Assembly: GCA_958299035.1 (NCBI GenBank)
Contig: CATQJL010000223.1
Span: forward strand, 79,315,322-79,379,321
DNA: 64,000 nucleotides
Direction: 5' to 3'
DNA from: Cylicocyclus nassatus
Taxonomy: Eukaryota > Nematoda > Chromadorea > Rhabditida > Strongylidae
Under the pieces are notes generated by a model. The model saw only the letters and a program-made list of their open reading frames with translations. It made no database searches and was not told where the DNA came from. Of the stretch, positions 11,680-20,953 are shown one piece after another; position 1 is the stretch's first letter, and the number at the start of each line of letters is the position of its first letter. Both the position numbers and the translations under genes were made by a program.

Positions 11680-12560
11680 AGGCAGTGTCCAGGCAAATCT
11701 GGGCGCAAGGGTTTTTCCTTTGGATTTTGATGAGGGGGTGCTGACTAAAAAAGCAGCGCAAATGATTCCGGCTGAAAAATTCATCCCCAAACACTTCGCG
11801 CCTGCGCCATGTTCGTTATACCTCGCGAGTGGCTTAGGACGGTCCCAGCGCGAACGTAGTGTTTAAAGGCAGTGGCTCAGCAAGTCTCAACCTAGTCAAA
11901 TTTTCGCTTACCTGGGGTTATTCGATACGCTGATCACAAAAATTCACTTTAGAAATTTCGAAAACGGCGAAAACCAGCGTTTTTCAACGCCCTCCCTTCA
12001 AGACTGGACCAGTGGAGCCAGGTTGATGACGCTGAATCGTTCCGGGACCCGATGGTTATAGCATTGCGGCGTGCAGCCTCCAATGGTACAGTCTTTTTCA
12101 ACACGGAGTAGGCCAAACATTCCCAATGGAGCAGCGCGTACGCACCGCCAATGGGTCAACGAGATAGATTAGAATGAAGAGACGCAGACTGCAAGGCGGC
12201 GCGAATCGCTGCAAAGCGAACTCCCGCCAATCCAATTTCCGCCTAAACTGAGTTGAAATTAACTATAAGAAGGAAGTTGCCAACTCATCCGGGTGCGTGT
12301 AAGATGGGCTCGCGCGTGTAATTTTGAGAGCGATTTTCTCGACGGGGAAAGCATGCTGTGCAACCGGGATTGCACTGTTTTCATACTTGGACGGTAAGAA
12401 ACCTAATGCATTAAAATTCTGGGTTGTCAAGTTTTGCTGACTAAGTGAGCGAAGCCGTTTCCTGGTTACGGTTACAGCGCGACGCGAAGTGTTTAGAGAC
12501 GAGTTTGATTTCTCGGCCGTGAATGATTCATTTGCGCCGCGGCCTGCCGAAGTTCAAGCA
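11680..12560. mobile_element. TTAA-type MITE with AGGCAGTG end, interrupted
   Basis: Starts AGGCAGTGTCCAGGCAAATC after TTAG (a degenerate TTAA) and resembles the complete MITE at 18211-18579. The left half runs to 11866 and the right-half homology resumes at about 12441-12560. Between them sits a second MITE. The right terminus is missing or decayed. The left-arm counterpart is 4140-4889. Confidence 0.6.
11867..12440. mobile_element. Second TTAA-type MITE nested in the first
   Basis: Begins AGGCAGTGGCTCAGCAAG directly after TTAA (11863-11866) and ends with a degraded inverted form (TTTTGCTGAC then TAA). The uninterrupted homologue near 18385-18400 reads straight through this point with a single TTAA, which acts as an empty site. 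A fragment of the same family lies at 51621-51711. Confidence 0.6.
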
Positions 12561-12614
12561 ACAAGACCATGGCTTCCTTGCTGAGTCTTCATTCCTGGAG
12601 CAAAGGCATTTTCT

Positions 12615-12847
12615 GTGGTGTAAATTCTGTCGAAATCGAGGTTTGCACCGTTTTTCATGAAATTTGTGGGGAAAGAACAATTTTTCGCTCCAAAAACTGG
12701 TCAGCCAACAAGGAAGTCATGGCTCGCTGGTTGAACATCGTCAGGCTCTCTCTGTAGCTGACCAGTTTTTGAATCGAAAAAATTGCTTTCCCCCACAAAT
12801 TTCGTGAGAAACGGTGAAAAACTCTATTTCGACAGAATTTACGCCAC
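12615..12847. repeat. Foldback inside the right arm
   Basis: Mirror copy of 3721-3955: stems of about 90 bp carrying GTAAATTCTGTCGAAAT at both ends. Confidence 0.75.
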
Positions 12848-13853
12848 ATTGCCCACGGCCTCCAATTACCTCCTTTTGCTCACAAACCCGTGAGACTTTT
12901 CCTCCATTGTTTGATTTCCAACGGCCAATCGTGATTTAGAGTCTTCTATCTTGCCCTTGCTTCCGCAGTGAACCCAGCATGCTTCTATTTTGGTCAGCCT
13001 TGTTAGGGAAGCGGTCATCTTATTTTAGCTAAGCAACGAAAGAAGCAAGTAGTATTGAGTAACTGAATCTGGTAGTGGTATTTGAAAGGAAGTCAGATAT
13101 TATTTTGTGTCTACCTGCGAAATTTGATTTTTCGTTTATCAAGCTTTTCTAGAAGGAGATGACACCGTTGATAGTTAGATGTAAGTCCCGACTAAGCAAG
13201 TACTAGTGTGTCTGCCCAGACCCACTTACAGCGACCCGTAGGGTCGCTAGTATTATGTATCGTCTGAAAGCTTCTGAGCACACGAGAATCTAACTTTTGA
13301 AGTCTCAACTTGATTCATGCAGTTCTGAAAAAGTTATGAGCTGTTAAATCTTAAAAAGCGTTTTTATACCTGCTTTTTCGAGAGCCTGGATCTTGGCGCT
13401 GTTTCAATTGATCAGTGCGGCTAAAACATATTCTGATAAGCCTTACTCTACAAAACCCATGAAGTATCAACATTGCACACCTCCACAAGTCAGATTTATA
13501 GGAGTTCAAATGTCAGCTGTCACTAAGCAACCTATATTCGCGTAATTTTTTAAAATTCTCGATCTCGGCGGCCACTGCTCAAATCGACCTGATTCTTCTA
13601 ATGTCCGACAGAACAACACCTTCCCTTTAAAATCTTTGAAGGTCGCTGGCATCTACAACCACCAGATTTATAACAGTGGAAATTTCGCATGGCTTTTCGC
13701 CATTTTATCATTCGAAAATCTGGTTCTCGGCAGTAACTTCTTGGATTGACCTACTTTCTTCGCAGTATTAACAAAATTCGTTTGATAAAATCTGCAAAGT
13801 CTCGCTGAGTTTCACTTCCACATACGCCATTCAATTAATACGTTTATTTCAAA

Positions 13854-14550
13854 CCAGTGCGTCACCTCTGCTTCGCAGAGGCTCGCACTGGCTCTACTAT
13901 CGAAGCCCTACTCATTCTCGCATAATGATGGCATTGATTGGAACTCACCGAGCAATGCCGATTATTACCATGAACAAAATGTAAACAACTATTCATTAAG
14001 CTTTTGTTAAATCGGTGACTTCGCGTGGATGAGACTTTTTGCACGAAAACAAACGCAAATTTTTATGGGTTTTCGATTTTCCCATGGTCTTGACCTTGCA
14101 ATAAGAACAGCAGTCATTGTGAGCTACATCTTTGTGCAAAAATCTCGTCAAATGCTCTAGTACAACCTTGGCAAATTGACCATTTACGCAATCAATACTC
14201 TTTGGCGCCGTTTTTGTAAAGTAATGGACTTTTGATCACTTATTTGCGCCTAAGTTCATGGCTTGCACATCTACTTGGCATAAACATTCACGACTCTGCA
14301 AAAAGTGGAATTACGAACCCAATTTTGCGGCCCAAATGCAAAGTTGTTCCATTTGAGGTGCAGTTTCTGAGGGATCCACTTAACGGATCTGCTCGTGTTT
14401 TTGCATGTTGGACTTTCTTGCGGGTACCATGCGCTGTGCAAAATTTGAGCCCAGGAGGTTGGCTGGAACATGCTCTATGAATTTCGCAGACACATTCACA
14501 GACACACACACAAAGTCACGTAAACATCCTTAGCCCGTTATTATAGGTAA
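13854..14550 (-). mobile_element. Helitron-like non-autonomous element, copy 2
   Basis: Minus-strand 3' end: hairpin CCTCTGC-GAA-GCAGAGG, TGACGCA, CTGG, followed by T. It is diverged from copy 1 (43-730) but collinear with it. The left side of the inverted duplication (B joined to the arm at 2716/2717, GCATAAATA^TTTGAAAT) shows the site without the element, i.e. insertion between A and T. No coding region is seen. Confidence 0.65.
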
Positions 14551-14752
14551 TATATTATGCCACTGCTCTCATCGTATTCGTGGGCCTAAAGAGGGCTGTT
14601 GGGTCAGTTATTGGCCCTAAAGAAGACCATTGGTTAGAGGTCTTAAAATTCATTAAGGAGCGTTGTTCTTCGAATTTGTGGAAAGTGCTGGGGCTTTGCG
14701 CCCATGCCAAGATGGCCTTGGGGTGCTCGCAGTAGGAGACGACGAGTTTCTA
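14551..14752 (+). repeat. Older inverted repeat B, right copy
   Basis: About 90% identical to the reverse complement of 2513-2716. Similarity stops near 14752. Confidence 0.75.
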
Positions 14753-14884
14753 AACGTAAACTGAGGGGGAAAAAGCTTTTAGTAACATTTGAATTTGTTA
14801 TTCTTATTTTTCCCATTTATTTTGTAGAAGCTTATAAAACTTTTGTGAAAGAGTTTCTGCGAAAAGAGAGTCGAGCTGTGCTTC

Positions 14885-15030
14885 CCCACTCCCTCCCCCC
14901 CCCCCCCCCCCAGTCGAGGTTTTTGGGAGGTGAGTGTCTGGCACTATCACCTTCACTTCTGACGGCCAGTGGTAGCTGGGACCACCTTCACCTTTGGTAG
15001 GCCCGGGTCCCCCCTCCCCCCTCGCACCTC
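14885..15030. repeat. Low-complexity C-rich tract
   Basis: Long C homopolymer runs (about 14894-14911) and CCCCCCTCCCCCC-type sequence. No gene signal. Confidence 0.7.
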
Positions 15031-15036
15031 TGTAAA

Positions 15037-15140
15037 TAACTGTCGCGCGTGCAACCAGGAATAAGAAGGAACTGAATTTTCATTTTGTCAAAGATCTTTG
15101 GCACAATCTAAGGAGTAGTAAAAGCAGATCATACTCTCAA
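15037..15140 (+). repeat. Dispersed repeat shared with 16672-16800
   Basis: GTGCAAC, AACTGAATTTTCATTTT and ATCTTTGGC appear here and, collinearly, after the hairpin at 16641. The copy here is interrupted at its end by the MITE starting at 15141. Confidence 0.55.
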
Positions 15141-15567
15141 AGGCAGCGTCCCACCAGAATGGGGGTACCTGGCTCTCGTAATGATGTATTAGTAGACCCC
15201 ATACCTAATGACTGAAGTTCGGAGTGAGAAAGGGGGTCTACCAACCCTGAAATTTGCTCCGAAAGTGGGCCGAATCTTACGGTAGGCTCGGGCGAGTGCG
15301 AGGTGCATGCAAGGCAGAGACGCAGAGTAGTTGCGGGTCCCTACGCTCATGATGTATGCGCTATACGCACTCTGGCCCTGCAAATCGATATTGCCGTGTG
15401 GGCGGCGTTCGGCCCTACCGTAAGATTCGGCCCACTTTCGGAGCGAATTTCAGGCTTGGACGTTAGACCCCCTTTTTCGCTCCGAACTTTAGTCATCCCT
15501 TAGGTAGGGGGTCTACTATCACATCATTACGAGAGCCAGATACCCCCAGTCTGGTGGGACACTGCCT
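15141..15567. mobile_element. TTAA-type MITE, 427 bp
   Basis: Ends AGGCAGCGTCCCACCAGA and TCTGGTGGGACACTGCCT, preceded by TCAA and followed by TTAA. The arms are complementary for over 100 bp (CTGGCTCTCGTAATGATG, TCTTACGGTAG). The related repeat near 16795 reads through the junction uninterrupted. The TTAA target and AGGCAGTG ends suggest mobilisation by a piggyBac-like enzyme; no transposase is present. Confidence 0.75.
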
Positions 15568-15924
15568 TTAAGGAAAAGTTAAATTTTTTTCAAAGCGGGT
15601 TTCACCAAATTTTGTAAAAGTAGTATCCCCAACAAAAACGTAGGGCTTTCCATGGTCACGAAGATGGGTGAATTCACCATTGCTCATTTGAGCTCTCTCA
15701 GTTCTTTTCCTTCTTCTAAACGCTTTTCTGCAATCATACGTTAGCTTCAATTACCTGTAACGATTCTAAAAAATATGAAGGTTGTTAGCCTGGACGCCTT
15801 TGTAATCCTTCTTAAGCACTGGCGCAAACACACTTGACCTTAGCGATCATGCACAGCTTTATACTTTGATAATGTCTCCCAAAACATAGAATCATTTCTT
15901 ACGGCGAGACTATAATTCGCTCAA

Positions 15925-17195
15925 GCTTTCTACTGGATAATCTAGCAAAAAGGTCTTGTTGTGTGAAGCACATGGCTCTATCCTTCTTTTAAGATCAAGA
16001 GCCCTGTGGTTTTTTGCTTTTAGGAGCAGAACAGTCTGCCCCAATCCCAATCAGGCCAAAAATGGCGTGGCGGGAGTCTGCGTCGTTAGGGTTTTGCGTC
16101 ACGCTTACGGTCTGCCTGTCTATCCTCTCTCCAATCTCTTCGCTCTTTTCGACAGTGCGCATGTGAGCCTCGAAGCGCTGCGAACGCGCAATCAACCCCA
16201 ACGTTTTGGCCTGATTCCGACTGGAGCAGACTGTATAATATCACTGAAGTAGGAGAGGTCAAAAATGGATTAAGCCATTTTTTTGTACAATTTAGCATTT
16301 GAAGCTATAAATTCTTAGATAAATATCCTTCGGAATGACTCACTGGGTCTTTCCTTCCCTCAAAATCAAGCTCCCTTTGCTTTTTATGCTTTTAGGAGCA
16401 TAAGTACGATTTGCGCGAAGTAAGGGCGGCCAGAAGTGATTTCAAACAATTTTACTACAATTTGGCAATGAAACCAAGAAATTCTTGGCAAAGATGTCTT
16501 GCCGCATGAAGCCCATGTGTCTCCCACCTTTGAGACCACACTCTCTGCTTATTTGCTTTCAGGAGCAGAAGTATAAATTTCGCGAAGTAGGAGCTTTAGC
16601 CTTGAAAACAATGAATTCTTAGCAGAAATGTTCTGCGGTAGTGCGACCCTACGGGTCGCTAGTAAGTGGATTAGGACATATAAATACATTGATAACTGCC
16701 GCGTGCAACTAAGAATAGCAAGGAAATGAATTTTCATTTTCTCAACAATCTTTGGCGAAGTGTAAGTAGAGTAGTAGTAGATGCAAGATCATACTATCAA
16801 GGAACCTTTTGACAATTGGTGATTTCCAAATTAACTATGTTGTTCTTCCTGCAAATACCCTGCCCAGATCACAGATTCTAAACATGGGAATCACCTTAGC
16901 TGTCATTTATGTAGAACAGCTGATTCAACCCGAATCAGGCTCACACACAGAAACTGCGCAACGGTTGCAAACACACCGACCTTCGCAGTCCTGTACTCTC
17001 CTTATAATCTCTCACCAAAAGATGGTCATTTCTTAAAAAGAGACTAAAACTCGTCGAAGCTTTCTCTTGAACAATCTTAACAAAAGTGCTGCCGCATGAA
17101 GCCTCTGGTTCTTCTTTTCCCTATGACCAAGCTCCTATAGCTTTTTTTGTTTTTAGGAGCAGAAATAAGATTTCTGCGAAGTAGAAACTGCCAAA
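15925..17195 (+). repeat. Diverged array of TTTTAGGAGCAGAA units
   Basis: At least four unequal copies of a unit of about 140 bp containing AATTCTTGGCAAA, TGCCGCATGAAGCC and TTTTAGGAGCAGAA, then TTTCGCGAAGTAG. The GGAGCA landmark occurs near 16020, 16394, 16560 and 17154. A fifth copy is cut short at 16638 by a hairpin element. Spacing is irregular, which suggests old dispersed copies in a cluster. Confidence 0.5.
16638..16800. mobile_element. GCGACCC-hairpin repeat
   Basis: A perfect 7-bp hairpin GCGACCC-TAC-GGGTCGC sits exactly where a TTTTAGGAGCAGAA-type unit stops. It is followed by AGTAAGTGG and about 120 bases related to 15037-15140 and 25025-25135. Other GCGACCC hairpins are near 3322 and 13235. 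The terminal position resembles a Helitron 3' hairpin, but a consistent CTRR end is not seen. Confidence 0.45.
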
Positions 17196-17212
17196 AGTTC
17201 ATTCTCATTTCT

Positions 17213-17355
17213 GCAGTCGCAGCAAGTAGTTGGTTTACAAGCTCTATTCCTAACTTTCTACCTAGTAGGTTCGAATCCTAATGTGTTTTTCAATTTTGCA
17301 TTGCCTCAATTAATCTTTCTAAAGGTTAGGCATCCTCGAAGTAAATGCATGTCTT
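17213..17355 (+). repeat. tRNA-derived (SINE-like) element, plus copy
   Basis: Contains a B box, GGTTCGAATCC (about 17268-17278), followed by ATGTGTTTTTCAATTTTGCA and CATTGCCTCAATTAAT. The same body follows a more complete tRNA-like head in reverse orientation at 17725-17870. No functional tRNA fold is apparent. Confidence 0.45.
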
Positions 17356-17724
17356 AAAAAAACCAACAAAGAGTCACTTTTTATTTGAGTGTTTCCTATA
17401 TTTATTCTGAAAGGTGTTTACATAAATGAAAATGAATGGAAAATCATGTCAAACACAGTGATGAAAAACCTATGACAAAGTGATTAAAACGTAAGAGATG
17501 CTCGCAGTGAGCGCACTGCATAAAGAATAAGTCGTTGCAGTTGGCTTTCTCGCACTCACACTTCAATTTACGCGAAAAGCAGTATTGTACTGGGGCTTAG
17601 AATTGACCAGGATGCTCATCAAGGTAGCCTGCGGCATACCACAGGTGCTATTCGAGTAAATGCACTCGAATTATGATTAATAGATATATTTTAAGCAAAC
17701 AGCAATTTTTTCTCCGAATTTTCC
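17356..17724. other. Spacer between inverted SINE-like copies
   Basis: AT-rich sequence, no ORF or motif recognised. A and T homopolymers are frequent. Confidence 0.3.
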
Positions 17725-17870
17725 ATATTTTTCTCGAGGATGCCTATTTTTCAAAAAGAACATTAATTGAGGCAATGCAAAACTGAAAAACACAATATAA
17801 TTCGAATCTACACCTGCATCAACTTATGAGACTATTGTTCTAACCACTCCACCACAGCCTGCCAGAGGTA
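17725..17870 (-). repeat. tRNA-derived (SINE-like) element, minus copy
   Basis: On the minus strand a tRNA-like head reads GGTGGAGTGGTTAGAAC (A-box-like), CTCATAA (anticodon-loop-like, CAT) and GATTCGAAT (decayed B box). The body ATTGTGTTTTTCAGTTTTGC and TGCCTCAATTAATG is shared with 17213-17355. Probably a tRNA pseudogene or SINE head transcribed by Pol III when intact. Confidence 0.45.
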
Positions 17871-18121
17871 TCTGGCACTCCGACCGTATTTCCCTCGGGC
17901 GGCCAAACTTGGCTCAAAAATCCTCCATAACTCCTTTCAGAAAAATGATCAGCAGAAAAGGAAGTCAAATTCGGAACTGGCGTTTCGAGACGAGTATAAT
18001 GGTATACATATCATCTCAAAAGGCCAAGGATCGTTCCCTTGTAAGGCTGGTTTTGAATTTTTCATTTTTTTGGGTCATCAATCAAGCTTCTTTGCTAGTC
18101 AATCGATATCGCGCCATCGCT

Positions 18122-18210
18122 ATGCCCGCTCCGAATAACAAGTCTCAACTTGTACAAACTCGTACTCGGAAGAAGCCTGATCAGATGCCACCAACAGATC
18201 ACGTTGTTAA
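18122..18210 (+). pseudogene. LINE ORF1-like protein, first part
   Basis: An ATG-started segment reads MPAPNNKSQLVQTRTRKKPD and then DHVV before a MITE interrupts it inside TTAA at 18207-18210. The continuation is at 18580. A basic, polar N-terminus like this is typical of nucleic-acid-binding ORF1 proteins of nematode non-LTR elements. The assignment depends mainly on the second half. Confidence 0.45.
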
Positions 18211-18579
18211 AGGCAGTGTCCAGGCAAATCTGGTCGCATGACTCTTTCGCCTGGAAATTGATGAGGGCTTCCTGACTAAGGCACTGGCCAAGGGGCAGCG
18301 CAGATTGTTCAATCACGGCTGAGAAATCCGTCCACGTAAACCCCGCAGCTGCGCCGTGACCGTTACCCAAAAACGACTTCGCTCACTTTAACACTACGTT
18401 CGGCTGGGACCAATCTTAAGTGTTACGGTCACGGCGCAGCCGCGGAGTGTTTGTAGATGGATTTCTCAGCCATAAATGCATTATTTGCGCTGCGGTTTGG
18501 GCAGTGCCGCTTTAGCCAGAGCCTCCACGACAGTTTCCAGGCAAAAACCCATATGCCCAGATTTGCCTGGACACTGCTT
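18211..18579. mobile_element. TTAA-type MITE, 369 bp, in ORF1
   Basis: Terminal repeats AGGCAGTGTCCAGGCAAATC (left) and its near-perfect inverse at the right end (AAGCAGTGTCC when inverted), with TTAA at 18207-18210 and 18580-18583. Both halves fold on each other over most of their length. Removing it rejoins GTTGTTAAGAAAGATATT, which translates as VVKKDI and continues the ORF1 frame. This is the best-defined member of the AGGCAGTG family here. Confidence 0.85.
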
Positions 18580-18945
18580 TTAAGAAAGATATTCGTAATG
18601 ATGTTGATTTGAATGATCTATCCGTGAGTGAAATCATTGAAACGATTTTCGAAAAGAACCGTGATCCACTCATTGAGAGATTAGCGCTGGCCCTGAAAGG
18701 AAAAATCCCGAAAGATGTTGAGACAGAAAAGAGAGAAAGAAGTGTGGTGGTGGCGGGACTTTCCGAGGCCCCTCCTGGGCAGGCGATATTGAGTAGGAAA
18801 GAGCACCTTGAGGGAAGAGTGGCCCAAGTTTTGGAAATTTTGGGGGTCGATTGCTGGCCCACAATATATCGGAGATGGGTAAAGTTGTCGACGGCAGGCC
18901 AAGACTTGTGAGGATCATATTTCCCTCACGCATACCCTCGATACA
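18580..18945 (+). pseudogene. LINE ORF1-like protein, second part
   Basis: Continues from 18206 once the MITE is removed: KKDIRNDVDLNDLSVSEI, then DPLIERLALALKGKIPKD, EKRERSVVVAGLSEAPPG, and VLEILGVDCWPT. After a one-base frameshift near 18868 the frame reads MGKVVDGRPRLVRIIFPSR. The ERSVVVAGL ... YRMGK ... RPRLVRIIFPS order is a recurrent nematode ORF1-like domain of CR1/Tad-type elements, presumed to bind RNA. The frameshift and MITE make it non-functional. No endonuclease or reverse transcriptase follows. Family naming is from memory of pattern only. Confidence 0.45.
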
Positions 18946-19048
18946 TAGAGCCACGTACTCTGGTAACCTTCACTTTGAGGGCTATGAGGGGACACAACCT
19001 TCATCTGAAAAAAACAGAAGTCATCCGGGGCTTCGCCCCGGCTGTTAA
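18946..19048 (+). repeat. Hairpin-bearing repeat, third copy
   Basis: Matches, in reverse orientation, the inner part of 43323-43782 and 45392-45848: CGATACATAGAGCCA, GTACTCTGGTAACCTTCACT, CAGAAGTCAT and the hairpin CCGGGGC-TTC-GCCCCGG (19020-19036). Its position after ORF1 suggests a LINE 3' untranslated region. Confidence 0.55.
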
Positions 19049-19059
19049 CATCCTGATTA

Positions 19060-20009
19060 TATCGGAACGAATGTCAATGAAGCAAATATATGGAATAAAA
19101 CCTTTAGCTTATCTTAGCGAAACCGAGAATTTGCGTTTTCGTAACATTTTTTATCTTAAAAAAGGGTTTCTGTGGGATTCTCGCCAGAATTCAGAACAAA
19201 ATTTCTTAGTTTGCTTAACTTTCATTTGAACAAAATCGAGTATCAGAAGTTTAGGGAAAGCTAATTGGAGTTAAATAAGAACGAGAAACTGCGCCTAAAT
19301 CTTGCGCAGAGAGTTGCGCACGAAAACGCTGGTCTATCTCGTCAGTGAGTGATTTTTGAAGCTTGAGACGTTGTCAGTTCTCCTCTTCATGTCATGGCGA
19401 CCAGAATGGTATATAATGTTGTAGGGTTTCGTTGAGATCCCGCGGAGATCTACGACCATAGTCAAATGCCCCGTCGGCTCTGGCCTGTCTGCGCTGCTCG
19501 TCTGCGTCTCCGCGCGCTGCGCGCTACCTCGCTACCCCAAACGCGGGGCGCTGGGCATTTGGCTCTGGTACCCTTTTCTTCGCTGTTTCAAATCCAAATC
19601 TAGCAAGCTATATATCATTTTGAAGCTCTTAATCTCTATTTTCACGCTGACAACGTCTCAAAACCACATTTTTTGACTTCGTCGAGAAATCCGGCAAAAA
19701 CGTTGTTTTCGAAAATCTCTTGTTTTCTTCTAGTTTAACTCTTTTCATGTGGTTTTTTCATGCAGTCTATAGATCTTGCTTCTGTTCATAATGCAGACAA
19801 CCATCCAGCCCTTACCTCTTGGATTATAGTGGAATTTTTTGCGAAAAACCGAAAGTGCGTTTTTCTTTACCTTGTTCAGTTTCAATGCTTTCGCATCGAT
19901 TTTTTCCAGCTTGGGCGATTGTTGCTCAGAACAATAATCACGACAATCCTGGCAACGTCCCAGGAAACAGGAGCGTCAACGCGGGGGTAAAAATTCGAAG
20001 ACGCATCAA
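19060..20009 (+). repeat. Duplicated locus P1, part left of the transposon
   Basis: Diverged inverted paralogue of about 40410-41330. Landmarks are CTGGTCTATCTCGT (19330), AATGCCCCGTCGGCTCTGG (19467) and a possible coding piece at about 19905-19955 reading FFPAWAIVAQNN then NPGN. In the paralogue the same piece reads FFPAWTILAQND then NPGN behind a TTTTGCAG acceptor, so an exon of an unknown gene is likely. Locus P1 continues at 24515 after the transposon. Confidence 0.55.
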
Positions 20010-20495
20010 CTCAGACACTCGCGGTTGACTCGCGCAGGGCAAAACGAGGTGTAGCCATTGAATGCGTGGGCGACTCGCGAAATCGGTGTCGCGGCAAAAT
20101 CAGGACACCTGATTTTGTGTCGCGGCAAAAGTGCGCGGCAAAATCGGGGCAAAATCAGGACACCTGCGCGAGACACCAAAATGTCGCGATCGTTCAGAGC
20201 ACGCGGTCTACGCCCTTAGTGAAAGCTTTTTGCGTTCTCTAAGCGCTCTCTCATGCCTTCCTTTTGACTTACCTTGAGTCCTTTGTCACGCTGGGTCCCG
20301 TTTACGCTTGTTTCTTTTCTGCTGATAAAACCCAGTCTTACGTCATAAAATTTATTAACAAATACCGCATGATCTTCTCGAGTAGAGTTTACAATGACAT
20401 GGAAATGATATGCACAGTCAGCAGCAATTACAGTATTGAAAACACCACAAAAACGACACATTACGAAAAAACTACGACTAAGAATGAGAACAGCA

Positions 20496-20953
20496 TCAGT
20501 CTTCGACTACTTCAACTTCGTCTTCGACGGTTTCAGTCTTCTGGATCACTTCGTCTTCTTTAGTAACAGTGCTGCCTTCGACCATGACACGCTTTTTCTG
20601 AAAATGAAAAATTATTGTTACTAGGATCGTATAAAACAAATGAATCACCTTTGATGGAAGGAGCATGGCCCTATCAGGGTCAAAATGATACCTTCGAAGG
20701 TCTTCCCTGCAAAATTATAGTTCAGAAGTATCGCTTTCTGTATGAGAAAACTCACAAAGCTCTCCCTATTGCTATCCTCGTTTTACCGCTCCAGATTACT
20801 CTTTTCTCTGAGAGGACGTGGAATAATCTTTCGCGAGCGTCGTCATTTTCGGCCAAGTCCAACCACCACCTAAATTCTAGTGGACATGAAGGTCTTTCGA
20901 GAACATACATACTTATTTGGATTCCGTTTGTGCTCATCTGGCGTCCTCAAAAG
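20496..20953 (-). CDS. Unknown spliced gene carried by el1, C-terminal exons
   Basis: Four exons on the minus strand: 20953-20913, 20869-20756, 20706-20649 and 20597-20496 (stop at 20498-20496). Introns have GT-AG ends and are 43-58 bp. The protein segment reads LLRTPDEHKRNPN, KWWLDLAENDDARERLFHVL, EKRVIWSGKTRIAIGRAL, EDLRRYHFDPDRAMLLPSK and an acidic tail KKRVMVEGSTVTKEDEV to EVVED. A homologous gene with the same exon lengths (114 and 58 nt) lies in el2 at 44024-44480. An AATAAA signal at 20354-20349 follows. Upstream exons are uncertain. I do not recognise the family; it could be the transposon's own protein or captured cargo. The intact frame and splice sites argue for recent selection or recent spread. 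Confidence 0.6.

Larger units (their letters stand above)
11668..13853. repeat. Large inverted duplication, right arm
   Basis: Reverse complement of 2717-4900. The inner end includes 12 bases of BEL/Pao sequence that recur beside the gap. The outer end TTTATTTCAAA abuts the Helitron-like element at 13854. The content is nested MITEs, a foldback and a hairpin; no gene. Confidence 0.9.

Noticed and set aside
14271..14509. Minus-strand ORFs in the Helitron-like element as coding
   Set aside because: The homologous stretch in the other copy (447-689) is open in a different frame, so the frame is not conserved.
17788..17875. Functional tRNA-Met gene
   Set aside because: The anticodon-loop-like CTCATAA is present but the stems do not pair well and the B box is decayed; better described as a SINE head or pseudogene.
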